Assembly (NCBI RefSeq): GCF_042649685.1
Contig: NZ_JBHRZT010000068.1
Span: 177,355-241,354 of the forward strand
Reading direction: 5' to 3'
Length of the DNA stretch: 64,000 nt
Origin: Bacillus_BA songklensis
Lineage (GTDB): Bacteria > Bacillota > Bacilli > Bacillales > Bacillaceae_H
Part shown: piece after piece, positions 33,912 to 41,574 of the stretch
How positions within the stretch are numbered: position 1 is the stretch's first letter
How the letters are laid out: every line of letters starts with the position of its first letter
Translations under genes and position numbers: made by a program
Notes under the pieces: model-generated
Told to the model about the DNA's origin: nothing
What the model saw: only the letters and a program-made list of their open reading frames with translations
The model's database searches: none

Positions 33912-33965
33912 GAACCGTCAAAGGATCTCCAGGTCATGGAGATCCTTTGACGGTTCTTTTTTTAG
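33912..33965. terminator. bidirectional terminator with 19-bp perfect stem
   Basis: GAACCGTCAAAGGATCTCC (33912-33930) pairs exactly with 33938-33956 around a 7-base loop, followed by eight T. The outer GAACCGTCA / TGACGGTTC is also the stem of the family D hairpins. Confidence 0.85.
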
Positions 33966-33982
33966 TATATGAGACAATTTCT

Positions 33983-34474
33983 TTATTTCGATTTCTCTTC
34001 CGTACACTTCGTTGTTTTTGAATGATGAATGGTGTATGTGAACACATACAGCAAAATGCAGCACATAAAAATAGGAGTCATAGCTTTCTTTAACGGTTGT
34101 ACAACATACCCCACATACGGAATATGGTATAAATATTTCCCCTTTACCACTCCACTGTCAGCAACGTTCGCCTCTTTGTTTGTTTCGACTATAGTTTCCT
34201 TCCATTCTTTAGTGGTTTGCAGAGAGTATTTAGCATCTTTGTTCATGACAATCAAGTCTTGGGGGTGATCCGTTCCCTCTTCCAAATGTCGTGAGACAAC
34301 AATCGATCCGTTTGGAACCTTTCCGTTTTCGTATTTCGCCTGAAAAATGCTTACCTGAAAACCAAAGGCAACAGGAATGAGTGCGGCAAACAGCATTGTA
34401 AACACAACAACGTACAGAACAAGGATATAACGAAAAAAAGAGAATACTCGATCATTCTTTTTGCTGCTCATCAT
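33983..34474 (-). CDS. signal peptidase I (SipW-type)-like protein lacking active site
   Basis: 163 aa, ATG after GAGGGAG. N-terminal helix (YILVLYVVVFTMLFAALIPV) and C-terminal helix (IFMCCILLYVFTYTI). Between them NGSIVVSRHLEE and the end GVVKGKYLYHIPYVGYVVQP match the layout of SipW-type (ER-like) signal peptidases (GSxIxV, then V-GKY-F-IPfiGY). The catalytic Ser box (SGSMEPT) and the His region (THRV) of SipW are absent. It is probably a non-catalytic relative. It overlaps the upstream small membrane gene by 23 nt and forms a two-gene unit. Confidence 0.6.
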   Translation of the reverse strand: MMSSKKNDRVFSFFRYILVLYVVVFTMLFAALIPVAFGFQVSIFQAKYENGKVPNGSIVVSRHLEEGTDHPQDLIVMNKDAKYSLQTTKEWKETIVETNKEANVADSGVVKGKYLYHIPYVGYVVQPLKKAMTPIFMCCILLYVFTYTIHHSKTTKCTEEKSK

Positions 34475-34643
34475 GTTTTTCTCCCTCCTCTTTTATGAAC
34501 ACCTCTTCCTTTCCGCCAAAAACAAATAAAGATGGTTCCATATGCTTAAGGGTCGTTGTATACGTTGTAAAGTGAGTTAATATTAATATAAAAATGATTC
34601 CAATCACCATTAAACGAATCATCGTTAAGTAAAAGGCGCGCAT
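34452..34643 (-). CDS. 63-aa single-span membrane protein
   Basis: ATG at 34643 after AAAGGAGTGGGG, a strong site. One N-terminal helix (TMIRLMVIGIIFILILTHF), then a short extracytoplasmic or cytoplasmic Glu/Lys-rich tail (FGGKEEVFIKEEGEKHDEQQ). Not recognised. Its end overlaps the start of the signal-peptidase-like gene, so the two are co-translated and may form a complex (inference). Confidence 0.65.
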   Translation of the reverse strand: MRAFYLTMIRLMVIGIIFILILTHFTTYTTTLKHMEPSLFVFGGKEEVFIKEEGEKHDEQQKE

Positions 34644-34893
34644 ATCCCCACTCCTTTTTCTTCGTCAGTTACCCTTATCATATGTTCCATTTCCCAAATT
34701 GGTTATTCGTCTACCTTTTGAAGATGAATGGTCAAAAGCCACTCTCTAAACGAAGCCTATATGGATGGGAGCTTATTGAAATCAGCATATTTTCGCTGGT
34801 GAAGCATATGTTTGTTACGTAGATGTCACAAATACGTACAGTTCTTTATTTTCACATAAGAGATAAAGTTAGACGGAAAAAGGAGTTGAGTCT

Positions 34894-35637
34894 ATGTACG
34901 ATAATTATTTTTATAAGGCCGCTATGTATGACTTATTGGCAAATTATTATAAATACTCGAATCCAAACCTTCATGTATTTTATTACCAAAAACATTTAAA
35001 GTATATGAACCAACTAATCATGGCTAACTATGAAGCCGCACGAGAACCACAAACCAGAAATCCCATGGTCCGTATATTTCACGCTTCACCAGACACTCCC
35101 TCAGTCGATGTCTACTTAAACGGTAAACGGACCATCCGGAATCTTACTTACAAGCAAGAAACAGATTATCTCCCACTTCTAGAAGCAGGCCGATACCGTA
35201 TTGACATTTATCCTGCCGGGAAAACGGATAAACCTATCGTATCAGAAACATTCACCTTTAATGAGGGACAAAAGTATACGGTAGTGGCGGCTGGAACTTT
35301 GAATACTCTAGACTTGTTATTCATTAAGGATAATAACGAAGTTCCGTCTGGAGAAACGAAAATCCGCTTTATCCATTTATCACCTAATACCCCCGCTGTT
35401 GATATAGCCGTAAAGAATGGAGATGTTCTCGTCTCTGATATAACATTTAAAGAAGTAACTGACTATTTACCGTTAAGTCCCATGACGGTTAATCTGGAAG
35501 TCCGAATTGCAGGTACAAATAAAGTGGTGCTTGAATTGCCGCCGATCCGTCTTCGTCCAAACCGAACGTATACGGTTTATATAGTCGGCCTAATGAACGG
35601 AAAGCCAGGTTTGGAAGCATTGGTGGCGCAACACTAA
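34894..35637 (+). CDS. DUF4397 repeat protein
   Basis: 247 aa, ATG after AAAGGAGTTGAG. A Tyr-rich N-terminal helix region (about 1-50, YYKYSNPNLHVFYYQKHLKY) is followed by two DUF4397 repeats (about 58-145 and 152-245): MVRIFHASPDTPSVDVYLNG and IRFIHLSPNTPAVDIAVKNG, each with a 'TDYLPL' strand and an 'Y/TYTVyvvG' end. There is no signal peptide, unusual for a family often found at the cell surface. Function unknown; possibly a spore-surface or cytosolic structural protein. Confidence 0.88.
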   Translation: MYDNYFYKAAMYDLLANYYKYSNPNLHVFYYQKHLKYMNQLIMANYEAAREPQTRNPMVRIFHASPDTPSVDVYLNGKRTIRNLTYKQETDYLPLLEAGRYRIDIYPAGKTDKPIVSETFTFNEGQKYTVVAAGTLNTLDLLFIKDNNEVPSGETKIRFIHLSPNTPAVDIAVKNGDVLVSDITFKEVTDYLPLSPMTVNLEVRIAGTNKVVLELPPIRLRPNRTYTVYIVGLMNGKPGLEALVAQH

Positions 35638-35669
35638 CAAAAAACAACAGAATAAACGGTAAACGACCA

Positions 35670-35855
35670 CACGAAATGAACCGTCAACAAGATGCTCGGT
35701 TTTCCGGGAGTTCCCATGACGGTTCATCTCCAGGGAGCCGCTTCAAAAACCTTCGCCTAAAAGGATAAACTGCTTATTAATCAAATGAGGCGTCAAAAAA
35801 ATCCTTGATTTTGCTGGATTTTCCATGTCGCTTCATTTGATGGGGGCTCCCCTCT
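35670..35855 (+). repeat. two family D hairpin elements in tandem
   Basis: Element 1: stem ATGAACCGTCA / TGACGGTTCAT (35676-35686 / 35717-35727) with a 30-nt apical segment. Element 2: stem CAAATGAGGCGTCA / TGTCGCTTCATTTG (35782-35795 / 35826-35839, one mismatch) with a 30-nt apical segment containing ATCCTTGATTTTGCTGGATT. An outer GGGAGCC / GGCTCCC (35733-35739 / 35845-35851) encloses element 2. Confidence 0.8.
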
Positions 35856-35910
35856 TTTCACTTTCCTTTATATTTCGCTATAATAGTGAAGATAGAAAGG
35901 AGATAGGAAA

Positions 35911-37281
35911 GTGAATTTACCGTCAGCATTTGAAGAAAAAATGAGCCAATTACTTGGCAAGGAGTATGACTCCTTTATTCATACATATCATCACGAAAAG
36001 GCATCAGGGATGCGCGTAAATACGCTAAAACTTTCACCGGAGGATTTGCAGCAGCGCATAAATCTACCAGTTGAACGTATCCCTTTTTGTCCAATAGGAT
36101 TTTATTATCCATCTGACTTGCAGCTTGGAAAACATCCGTATCATCTTAGCGGATTATTTTACATCCAGGAGCCAAGCGCCATGTATGTCGCTCAAACGCT
36201 TGACCCAAAGCCGCATGAGCGTGTATTGGATCTATGTGCAGCGCCGGGCGGTAAATCAACACAGCTGGCCGCTTTGATGAAAAACAAAGGACTCCTTATT
36301 TCAAACGAAATCCATCCTAAGCGCGTAAAAGCATTGTCCGAAAATATCGAACGTTTAGGTATATCGAACTCCATTGTCACAAACGAAATCCCGGAAAAAC
36401 TTGCCCAAGCCTTTCCGGGATTCTTCGATAAAATTTTAGTGGATGCCCCTTGCTCAGGAGAAGGAATGTTTCGTAAAGATGAAGAAGCGATTGAATTTTG
36501 GAGTGAAGATCACGTCAAACATTGTTCAGCTCAACAAAAACGAATTTTAGACGAAGCCTATACCATGTTGAAACAGGGCGGCATTCTCGTCTATTCCACT
36601 TGTACCTTCTCACCGGAAGAGAATGAACAAGTAATAGAAGCATTTTTACAAAAATATCCGGACATGGAATTGCTGCCAATCGATAAACACAATGGAGTTA
36701 AAGATGGCCGTCCTGAGTGGACAAAGAATCAGCAAGAACAAATAAGAAGGACGGCACGGTTATGGCCTCACCATTTAAAAGGGGAGGGACATTTCGTGGC
36801 TAAACTGCGAAAAACAGGGGAAACGGTCTCTTCTAAACGCAAGTCGGTATCCAGCAATCTCACAAAAGCCCAGACCCAACTATACCGTTTGTTTGAACAA
36901 GAAGTGTTGAATACTTCGATTAGCGGGATTCTTTATGTGACAAAAACTCACCTATACTCCCTTCCAGAAAGATGTCCTTCTTTAGATGGATTGAAAGTAA
37001 TTCGCCCTGGATTACATCTTGGTGAGTTTAAGAAAAACCGCTTTGAGCCTAACCATGCACTCGCTATGGCACTTCGTCCAGAAGAAGCCAAACACTTTTT
37101 CACTTTTGGGCAAACGGATGAAGCATGGAAAAAATACATACGCGGAGAAACGATTCAAAGCGGAGAAGACCGGGGTTGGCTGCTTCTAGCTCTCGATGGT
37201 TTTTCCCTTGGATGGGGCAAAGAAACAAAAGGAACCATTAAAAACTTTTACCCAAAAGGACTTCGTCTTCCTAATATATGA
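35911..37281 (+). CDS. RsmF-type rRNA m5C methyltransferase
   Basis: 456 aa, start GTG after GAAAGGAGATAGG. A NOL1/NOP2/Sun family enzyme: N-terminal domain (RVNTLKLSPEDLQQR), SAM site VLDLCAAPGGKSTQLAALM, the two catalytic Cys in DAPCSGEGMFRKD and YSTCTFSPEENEQ, and a C-terminal RNA-binding part with ALDGFSLGWGKETKGTIKN and YPKGLRL, as in RsmF/YebU. It methylates cytosine C5 in 16S rRNA (position 1407 in E. coli) or a related site. Which nucleotide is modified here is inference. Followed by a family A repeat. Confidence 0.9.
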   Translation: MNLPSAFEEKMSQLLGKEYDSFIHTYHHEKASGMRVNTLKLSPEDLQQRINLPVERIPFCPIGFYYPSDLQLGKHPYHLSGLFYIQEPSAMYVAQTLDPKPHERVLDLCAAPGGKSTQLAALMKNKGLLISNEIHPKRVKALSENIERLGISNSIVTNEIPEKLAQAFPGFFDKILVDAPCSGEGMFRKDEEAIEFWSEDHVKHCSAQQKRILDEAYTMLKQGGILVYSTCTFSPEENEQVIEAFLQKYPDMELLPIDKHNGVKDGRPEWTKNQQEQIRRTARLWPHHLKGEGHFVAKLRKTGETVSSKRKSVSSNLTKAQTQLYRLFEQEVLNTSISGILYVTKTHLYSLPERCPSLDGLKVIRPGLHLGEFKKNRFEPNHALAMALRPEEAKHFFTFGQTDEAWKKYIRGETIQSGEDRGWLLLALDGFSLGWGKETKGTIKNFYPKGLRLPNI

Positions 37282-37412
37282 ATCCACATAAAGAATGTAA
37301 CATGGACAAAAGCGGTCCATGCTACATTCTTTACGCATAAGGCTTCGCAAGCGACATTAAGGGTCCTTGCCAACCGCTTATATGTGAACCTTTGTAAGTC
37401 TATGCAGGCAGA
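37273..37412 (+). repeat. family A repeat, 3' truncated
   Basis: Starts ATATATGAATCCACATAAAG, overlapping the end of the methyltransferase gene. Stem AAAGAATGTAACATGGAC / GTCCATGCTACATTCTTT (one mismatch) around AAAAGCG, then TTTACGCATAAGGCTTCG and a degenerate hairpin 2. It diverges from the family after TTTGTAAGTC. Confidence 0.8.
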
Positions 37413-37444
37413 AAGAACAGAAAAAACTCGCATAGCGAGCTTTT

Positions 37445-38017
37445 TCATTTAGTCGAGATCAATGTAAATTGAATATCATCTTTTTCTAAATCAAACTTCT
37501 TCACTTTTACCCGAAAGTCGCTCTTCATTTCCATCTCTTGCAGTGCGACATAAACGGATTCTTCTCTTGGATTAATCCGCACCCATTCAGGTAACGAAAA
37601 ATTATTGTTCACATATCCTAATACGGTGCGAACAGGTAGCTGCAATCTCCCCACTGCCAGTGATTTCTGGTTGAGCAAGAGATCCCCGTTTTTCTGAACC
37701 TCAGGCTCAAAATCCATACTAATATCAAGGTCATTTCCAAAAGCCTCAACAGTTCCGTACACCTCAACTTGATCAGTCAATCGGACTACATAATTTAAAG
37801 GCTGATTATTAAACTCCTTTTGTAAATATTCATTAATTAAAACGTTTAAATCCTTTTTCTTTGCAATAACGCCTAATGAAACATCTTCTTTGAGACCTTT
37901 AGCATAAATGGAAGGTTCATTTCCTTTTGATGGTTGTAAAGCTAAACTGCCGATAACCAAAAGGAAAAGAAGATTAATTGCTAAAAGGCCAATAAATAAC
38001 CATTTCCATTTGTTCAT
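37445..38017 (-). CDS. ypmS: YpmS (DUF2140) family protein
   Basis: 190 aa. An N-terminal membrane anchor (WLFIGLLAINLLFLLVIGSL) is followed by an extracytoplasmic beta-rich domain: LNVLINEYLQKEF, YVVRLTDQVEVYGTVEAFG, PVRTVLGYVNNNFSLPEWV and YVALQEMEMKSDFRVKVKKF. This is the DUF2140/YpmS pattern. It is 11 bp after ypmR in the same direction, the conserved B. subtilis pair. Biochemical role unknown; envelope location is inferred from the anchor. Confidence 0.9.
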   Translation of the reverse strand: MNKWKWLFIGLLAINLLFLLVIGSLALQPSKGNEPSIYAKGLKEDVSLGVIAKKKDLNVLINEYLQKEFNNQPLNYVVRLTDQVEVYGTVEAFGNDLDISMDFEPEVQKNGDLLLNQKSLAVGRLQLPVRTVLGYVNNNFSLPEWVRINPREESVYVALQEMEMKSDFRVKVKKFDLEKDDIQFTLISTK

Positions 38018-38028
38018 CTAAAAACTCC

Positions 38029-38856
38029 TTACTTGCTTTCGGGTTTCGCCAACACACGTTGATTCGTTTCCGGCTGCTGATCCAACACATATTCATTGAT
38101 TCTTTGGGCAATTAATTCATATCCTTTTTTGTTCGGGTGAAATTGATCTTTTGCTAATAAAGGTTCTTTCACTTCAAATAGATCCTCTACTTTCACATAC
38201 GTTACACCTTTAAATTTAGAAGCCACTTTCTCGCTTGACTCATTCCATTGCTTGACCACGACGTTAATCTCATTTACCGAGCTTAACGAATGTAAAAATG
38301 GATTATAAAAACCGATTAAATAAATATGGGCATCAGGATTAATTTGACGAATGCGTTGCAGAACCTTGGATAATCTCTTTTCATACTTGACCTGCTCTTT
38401 ATCAAATGTCTGAAGAGAGATATTATAGAAGAAGTCACGAACGACCTTCATCATATCGTTTCCGCCAATGGTCATGAATATAATATCGGCACGGGCCACT
38501 TGAGCCACAATATCTTCCTGGTTCAACCGTTGAAGCAATTGATCTGTCCGATTGCCTCGCTTTCCTAGGTTGGTGACCCGTACGTCATCCACCGATTTTT
38601 GCCTGGAAATAAATTTGACGACACCGGGCACATATCCGCCTTGTTTACTTGAATCACCAACACCTTCTGTTAACGAGTCACCAATTGCTACAATATTTAA
38701 ATCAACCGGGAAAAATCCTTTTGGAATATGAGCTTTTACTTGAAGGTCTGTCTGCCTTGTTTCGAGTTCATCCGATTGTTTCATCAAAAAGGCGGGTGAT
38801 GAGCAGGCAGTCATGAAACAAACACATAATAACAGAAAAAGCCATTTTTTATTCAT
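38029..38856 (-). CDS. ypmR: SGNH/GDSL hydrolase lipoprotein YpmR
   Basis: 275 aa. ATG at 38856 after AGTAGGTG. A lipoprotein signal (LFLLLCVCFMTACSS) with the lipobox Cys. SGNH blocks: I with the Ser nucleophile in IVAIGDSLTEGVGDS, III in FMTIGGNDMMKV, and V with Asp/His in LAKDQFHPNKKGYE. A predicted esterase/lipase-type hydrolase anchored to the outer face of the membrane; substrate unknown. It forms an operon with ypmS. Intact catalytic residues indicate activity. Confidence 0.92.
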   Translation of the reverse strand: MNKKWLFLLLCVCFMTACSSPAFLMKQSDELETRQTDLQVKAHIPKGFFPVDLNIVAIGDSLTEGVGDSSKQGGYVPGVVKFISRQKSVDDVRVTNLGKRGNRTDQLLQRLNQEDIVAQVARADIIFMTIGGNDMMKVVRDFFYNISLQTFDKEQVKYEKRLSKVLQRIRQINPDAHIYLIGFYNPFLHSLSSVNEINVVVKQWNESSEKVASKFKGVTYVKVEDLFEVKEPLLAKDQFHPNKKGYELIAQRINEYVLDQQPETNQRVLAKPESK

Positions 38857-39181
38857 CAAAAACACCTACTGTTTTGTATAAGCTGGGAAGTGTTATTTTT
38901 ATGTTATCATACCATGTCAAGCACCTACACATTTCATGCTTAGAAATGAAAGGAATCATTACTATCGTATGCAAAAAGTTCCTATTTTTTGCACGCTGCA
39001 CTTGTAAAGAATGAGAAGATGAAAGGAAGATTTTCCTGAATAAATGATAAGTTAAAGTAAAAAAAGAAAACACCATTCACGCGCATTGTTGTTTAACCAA
39101 CTTCGCGGCACGAATAGTGATTTTGGGAGGGAAAACGCAAAAAAGCTTCTGAATCATCCTCTTCGCTAACCCTCTATTTCC

Positions 39182-39763
39182 TTACTGTAATGCCTTTACA
39201 TGTTCAATTATCTCATCATACGGCGTATTAGAGACGCCGCTGTAAGATTTGACGACTTTTCCTTCTTGATCAACTAAATAAAAATCCGTTCCATGAATGA
39301 CTTGATTGCTTTCCTTTGGCATTTGTGCAATGGTTTTGAACTGCTTTAGTGCAAATTGTTCAATCTCTTCTTGCTTATACCCTGTTAAAAAATGCCAATT
39401 TGTTAAATCTCCATCAAACTTTGCCGCGTATTCTTTCAGGGCCTCTGGAGTATCATGCTCTGGATCCACACTAAATGAAACAAATTCCACATCTAAGCCT
39501 TCTTCTTTCATTTTCTTTTGCAGCTTTGCCATATTGGCTGTCATCGGCGGGCAGACCGTTTCACAGTTTGTGAAGATAAAATCAGCAATCCATACTTTTC
39601 CTTTTAAATCAGACAACCCGAAAGGTTCATTTTCTTGATTTGTGTAAGAAAAGTTGTCCAGTTTCCAATTTAACGGGTCAGGAATTTTCGAACCGCACGC
39701 CGCCAACGCGAGCATTAGCATGGTTATCGTTATCAATACCCTCATTTTTCTCTTCATAAACAT
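39182..39763 (-). CDS. ypmQ: SCO1/SenC family copper protein (YpmQ)
   Basis: 193 aa from ATG 39763 after AGGAG. A lipoprotein signal (LMLALAACGSK), a thioredoxin-like fold with the copper-binding CxxxC in FTNCETVCPPM and the conserved His in NQVIHGTDFYLVD. SVDPEHDTPEALKEYAAKFD is the typical SCO box. It delivers copper to, or reduces, the CuA site of cytochrome c oxidase on the outer face of the membrane. In B. subtilis ypmQ adjoins ypmP and ypmR, as here, although degV lies between ypmQ and ypmP in this window. Confidence 0.95.
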   Translation of the reverse strand: MFMKRKMRVLITITMLMLALAACGSKIPDPLNWKLDNFSYTNQENEPFGLSDLKGKVWIADFIFTNCETVCPPMTANMAKLQKKMKEEGLDVEFVSFSVDPEHDTPEALKEYAAKFDGDLTNWHFLTGYKQEEIEQFALKQFKTIAQMPKESNQVIHGTDFYLVDQEGKVVKSYSGVSNTPYDEIIEHVKALQ

Positions 39764-39984
39764 GTTCAAACTCCTGTCTATTAAATTCGTTATATCTTCA
39801 TTCATTTTAACAAACTATGAAAATAGCGGAAAGCGTTTTTAAGTCCTTTTCACGCAATCGCACCTTGAATGGACGTTTCTATCTTTATGTATCGGGGCAG
39901 AGAGATCACAACCGTTGTTCCTTCCCCTATTCTTTTATAGAAAAAATCATATCACACTTCCTGAAATCGGAAATATTTAACAAA

Positions 39985-40026
39985 TAAAAAAATGTCCCCC
40001 CCTATATAAGGAGGAGACATTTTTTA
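39985..40026 (-). terminator. terminator after degV
   Basis: AAAAAATGTC(T)CC...GGAGACATTTTTT stem-loop that includes the degV stop codon, T-rich on the minus strand. Confidence 0.75.
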
Positions 40027-40866
40027 TTCTGCAAAATACATAAAACCAATAGCTCCCGCTCCTGTATGAGTAGAAATTACGGGTGTTGTATATTGAATTG
40101 AAAAATCTGTATAACCGCTTACATTAATAATGGATTGTTTAAGCTTTTCTGCAAGTTCCAACCCCTCTGCGTGTACAAGACCGATACCTTTGATTGTTTT
40201 TCCAGCTGTATCCTCTTCCAATTTCTTCGTTAAATACTTAATTACCTGCGAGTGACTGCGCACTTTCGCTTCAGGTGTATACACTCCGTCCTCAAGTGAA
40301 GCAATAGGTTTAATGTTTAATAGTGATCCAATCAACGCTTTTCCGCGTCCAATCCGGCCGCCCTTTATCAAATTCTCCAGTGTATCAACAACAACGTATA
40401 AGGTAGTGTTTCGACGGATCTCATCCACTCTTTTTGCGATGTCCTCGACCGTCTTACCTTCCTGTGCCATTTTTGCGGCTTCAATGACCTGGAAACTTAA
40501 CGCTTTTGATATATACATGGAATCAATAACTTTGACGTTTCCATCTACCATATTAGCTGCGCTTTCAGCCGATCGAACCGTTCCGCTCATACCGCCTGTC
40601 ATATGAATGGAAACAATATCATAGCCTTCACTTGTATATTTCTCATAAACCTCAACAAATTGGCCTGCAGCCGGCTGCGAGCTTTTCGGAAGCTCTTTTG
40701 ATTGCCTCATTCTTTCAATAAACTCTTTCGCCGTGATGTCAATTCCATCTAAAAATGTATCATTATCTATCGTAATGGATAAAGGTACAACCTCTATACC
40801 ATATTGTTCAAGCTCCTCTTTTGATAAATCAACCGTTGAATCGGTTACAATCTTAATTTTTGCCAT
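40024..40866 (-). CDS. DegV family fatty-acid-binding protein
   Basis: 280 aa. N-terminal KIKIVTDSTVDLSKEELEQY, IDITAKEFIERMRQSKELPK with SSQPAAGQF, the fatty-acid carboxylate-binding HMTGGMSGTVRSAESAANMV, ENLIKGGRIGRGKALIGSLL, NIKPIASLEDGVYTPEAKVR, and the end TPVISTHTGAGAIGFMYFA. A complete DegV/EDD fold. Such proteins present fatty acids to FakA for phosphorylation in exogenous fatty-acid use. The fakA partner is not in the window. ATG after AGGGGTGAACTC. Confidence 0.95.
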   Translation of the reverse strand: MAKIKIVTDSTVDLSKEELEQYGIEVVPLSITIDNDTFLDGIDITAKEFIERMRQSKELPKSSQPAAGQFVEVYEKYTSEGYDIVSIHMTGGMSGTVRSAESAANMVDGNVKVIDSMYISKALSFQVIEAAKMAQEGKTVEDIAKRVDEIRRNTTLYVVVDTLENLIKGGRIGRGKALIGSLLNIKPIASLEDGVYTPEAKVRSHSQVIKYLTKKLEEDTAGKTIKGIGLVHAEGLELAEKLKQSIINVSGYTDFSIQYTTPVISTHTGAGAIGFMYFAE

Positions 40867-40977
40867 GAGTTCACCCCTACCAAAACCTTGAGCCTAATTA
40901 TATCATTTTTCGACAATAGCTCAAAGGTAAAATCCTAAAAAGATAATAAATGTTCGAATATATTGTTCCGCTTTTCT

Positions 40978-41094
40978 CTTTTTATTTTCAGCTGAAAATA
41001 AAAAGAGGTTGACTCAGCAGTCCAAAAACATGCTGTTGAGTCAACCTCCTGAAAATGAACCATCATGAAAAATGAAGGTTCTTGATGATTCATT
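40978..41094 (-). repeat. 28-bp perfect palindrome plus family D hairpins
   Basis: 40978-41005 is a 28-bp perfect palindrome (each arm CTTTTTATTTTCAG). It abuts GAGGTTGACTCA / TGAGTCAACCTC (41005-41048) and, six bases on, AATGAACCATCA / TGATGATTCATT (41054-41065 / 41083-41094), a family D stem with a shortened 17-nt apical segment. Read on the minus strand the order is the same as at 58385 and 44887. Confidence 0.75.
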
Positions 41095-41151
41095 CCAGTC
41101 TAAAAATATGATGGCCATCCTTTTAGTTCTTGCAAGACGACCTCACGTGAA

Positions 41152-41424
41152 CTATGCATTGTGTTTTAGTATATCTTCTTTAAAAATTAGTTCGTATTGT
41201 TTCCATTTTAATACTCTTTTTAAGTATTCTTTGAATGAATAGACTTTTTTCGGGTTTTTGTTGTTAAAAACTTGGTTCATAAACGCTTCAAGCCGAAGAG
41301 AAATCATGAATCGATAAGTGCTATCGTCCTCCAATACAGGAATTTCAATCACTTTTACCTTTTGCCCATTTACATGTTTGAATTCTAGGCTTTTGAATAA
41401 CAAGATATCAATCCTCTTTTTCAC
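41152..41424 (-). CDS. ypmP: DUF2535 family protein (YpmP)
   Basis: 90 aa. MKKRIDILLFKSLEFKHVNG, VIEIPVLEDDSTYRFMISLR and VYSFKEYLKRVLKWKQYELI match the YpmP/DUF2535 pattern. No membrane part. In B. subtilis ypmP lies near ilvA and ypmQ, and the same is true here. Function unknown. Ribosome site for the ATG: GGGTGAAAAAG. Confidence 0.8.
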   Translation of the reverse strand: MKKRIDILLFKSLEFKHVNGQKVKVIEIPVLEDDSTYRFMISLRLEAFMNQVFNNKNPKKVYSFKEYLKRVLKWKQYELIFKEDILKHNA

Positions 41425-41479
41425 CCGTTTCCTATATTATAACTCTATTCTGGGCTCGAATGTTGTCTTTTTGTGTTAA

Positions 41480-41560
41480 TTTTATATGATTTTTTCAATT
41501 TATTTTAACTGAAAAAATCATATAAAATGACTCGAGTCCAGTAAATCTGAACTCGAGTCA
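41480..41560. repeat. two abutting hairpins after ilvA
   Basis: 18-bp perfect stem TTTTATATGATTTTTTCA (41480-41497 / 41510-41527) followed without gap by TGACTCGAGT / ACTCGAGTCA (41528-41537 / 41551-41560). Downstream of ilvA on the minus strand; probably its terminator region. Confidence 0.75.
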
Positions 41561-41574
41561 GAAGACCCATTTAT

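Noticed and set aside
38849..39076. 75-codon ORF upstream of ypmR
   Set aside because: No ribosome site, overlaps the ypmR start, and the composition is not protein-like.
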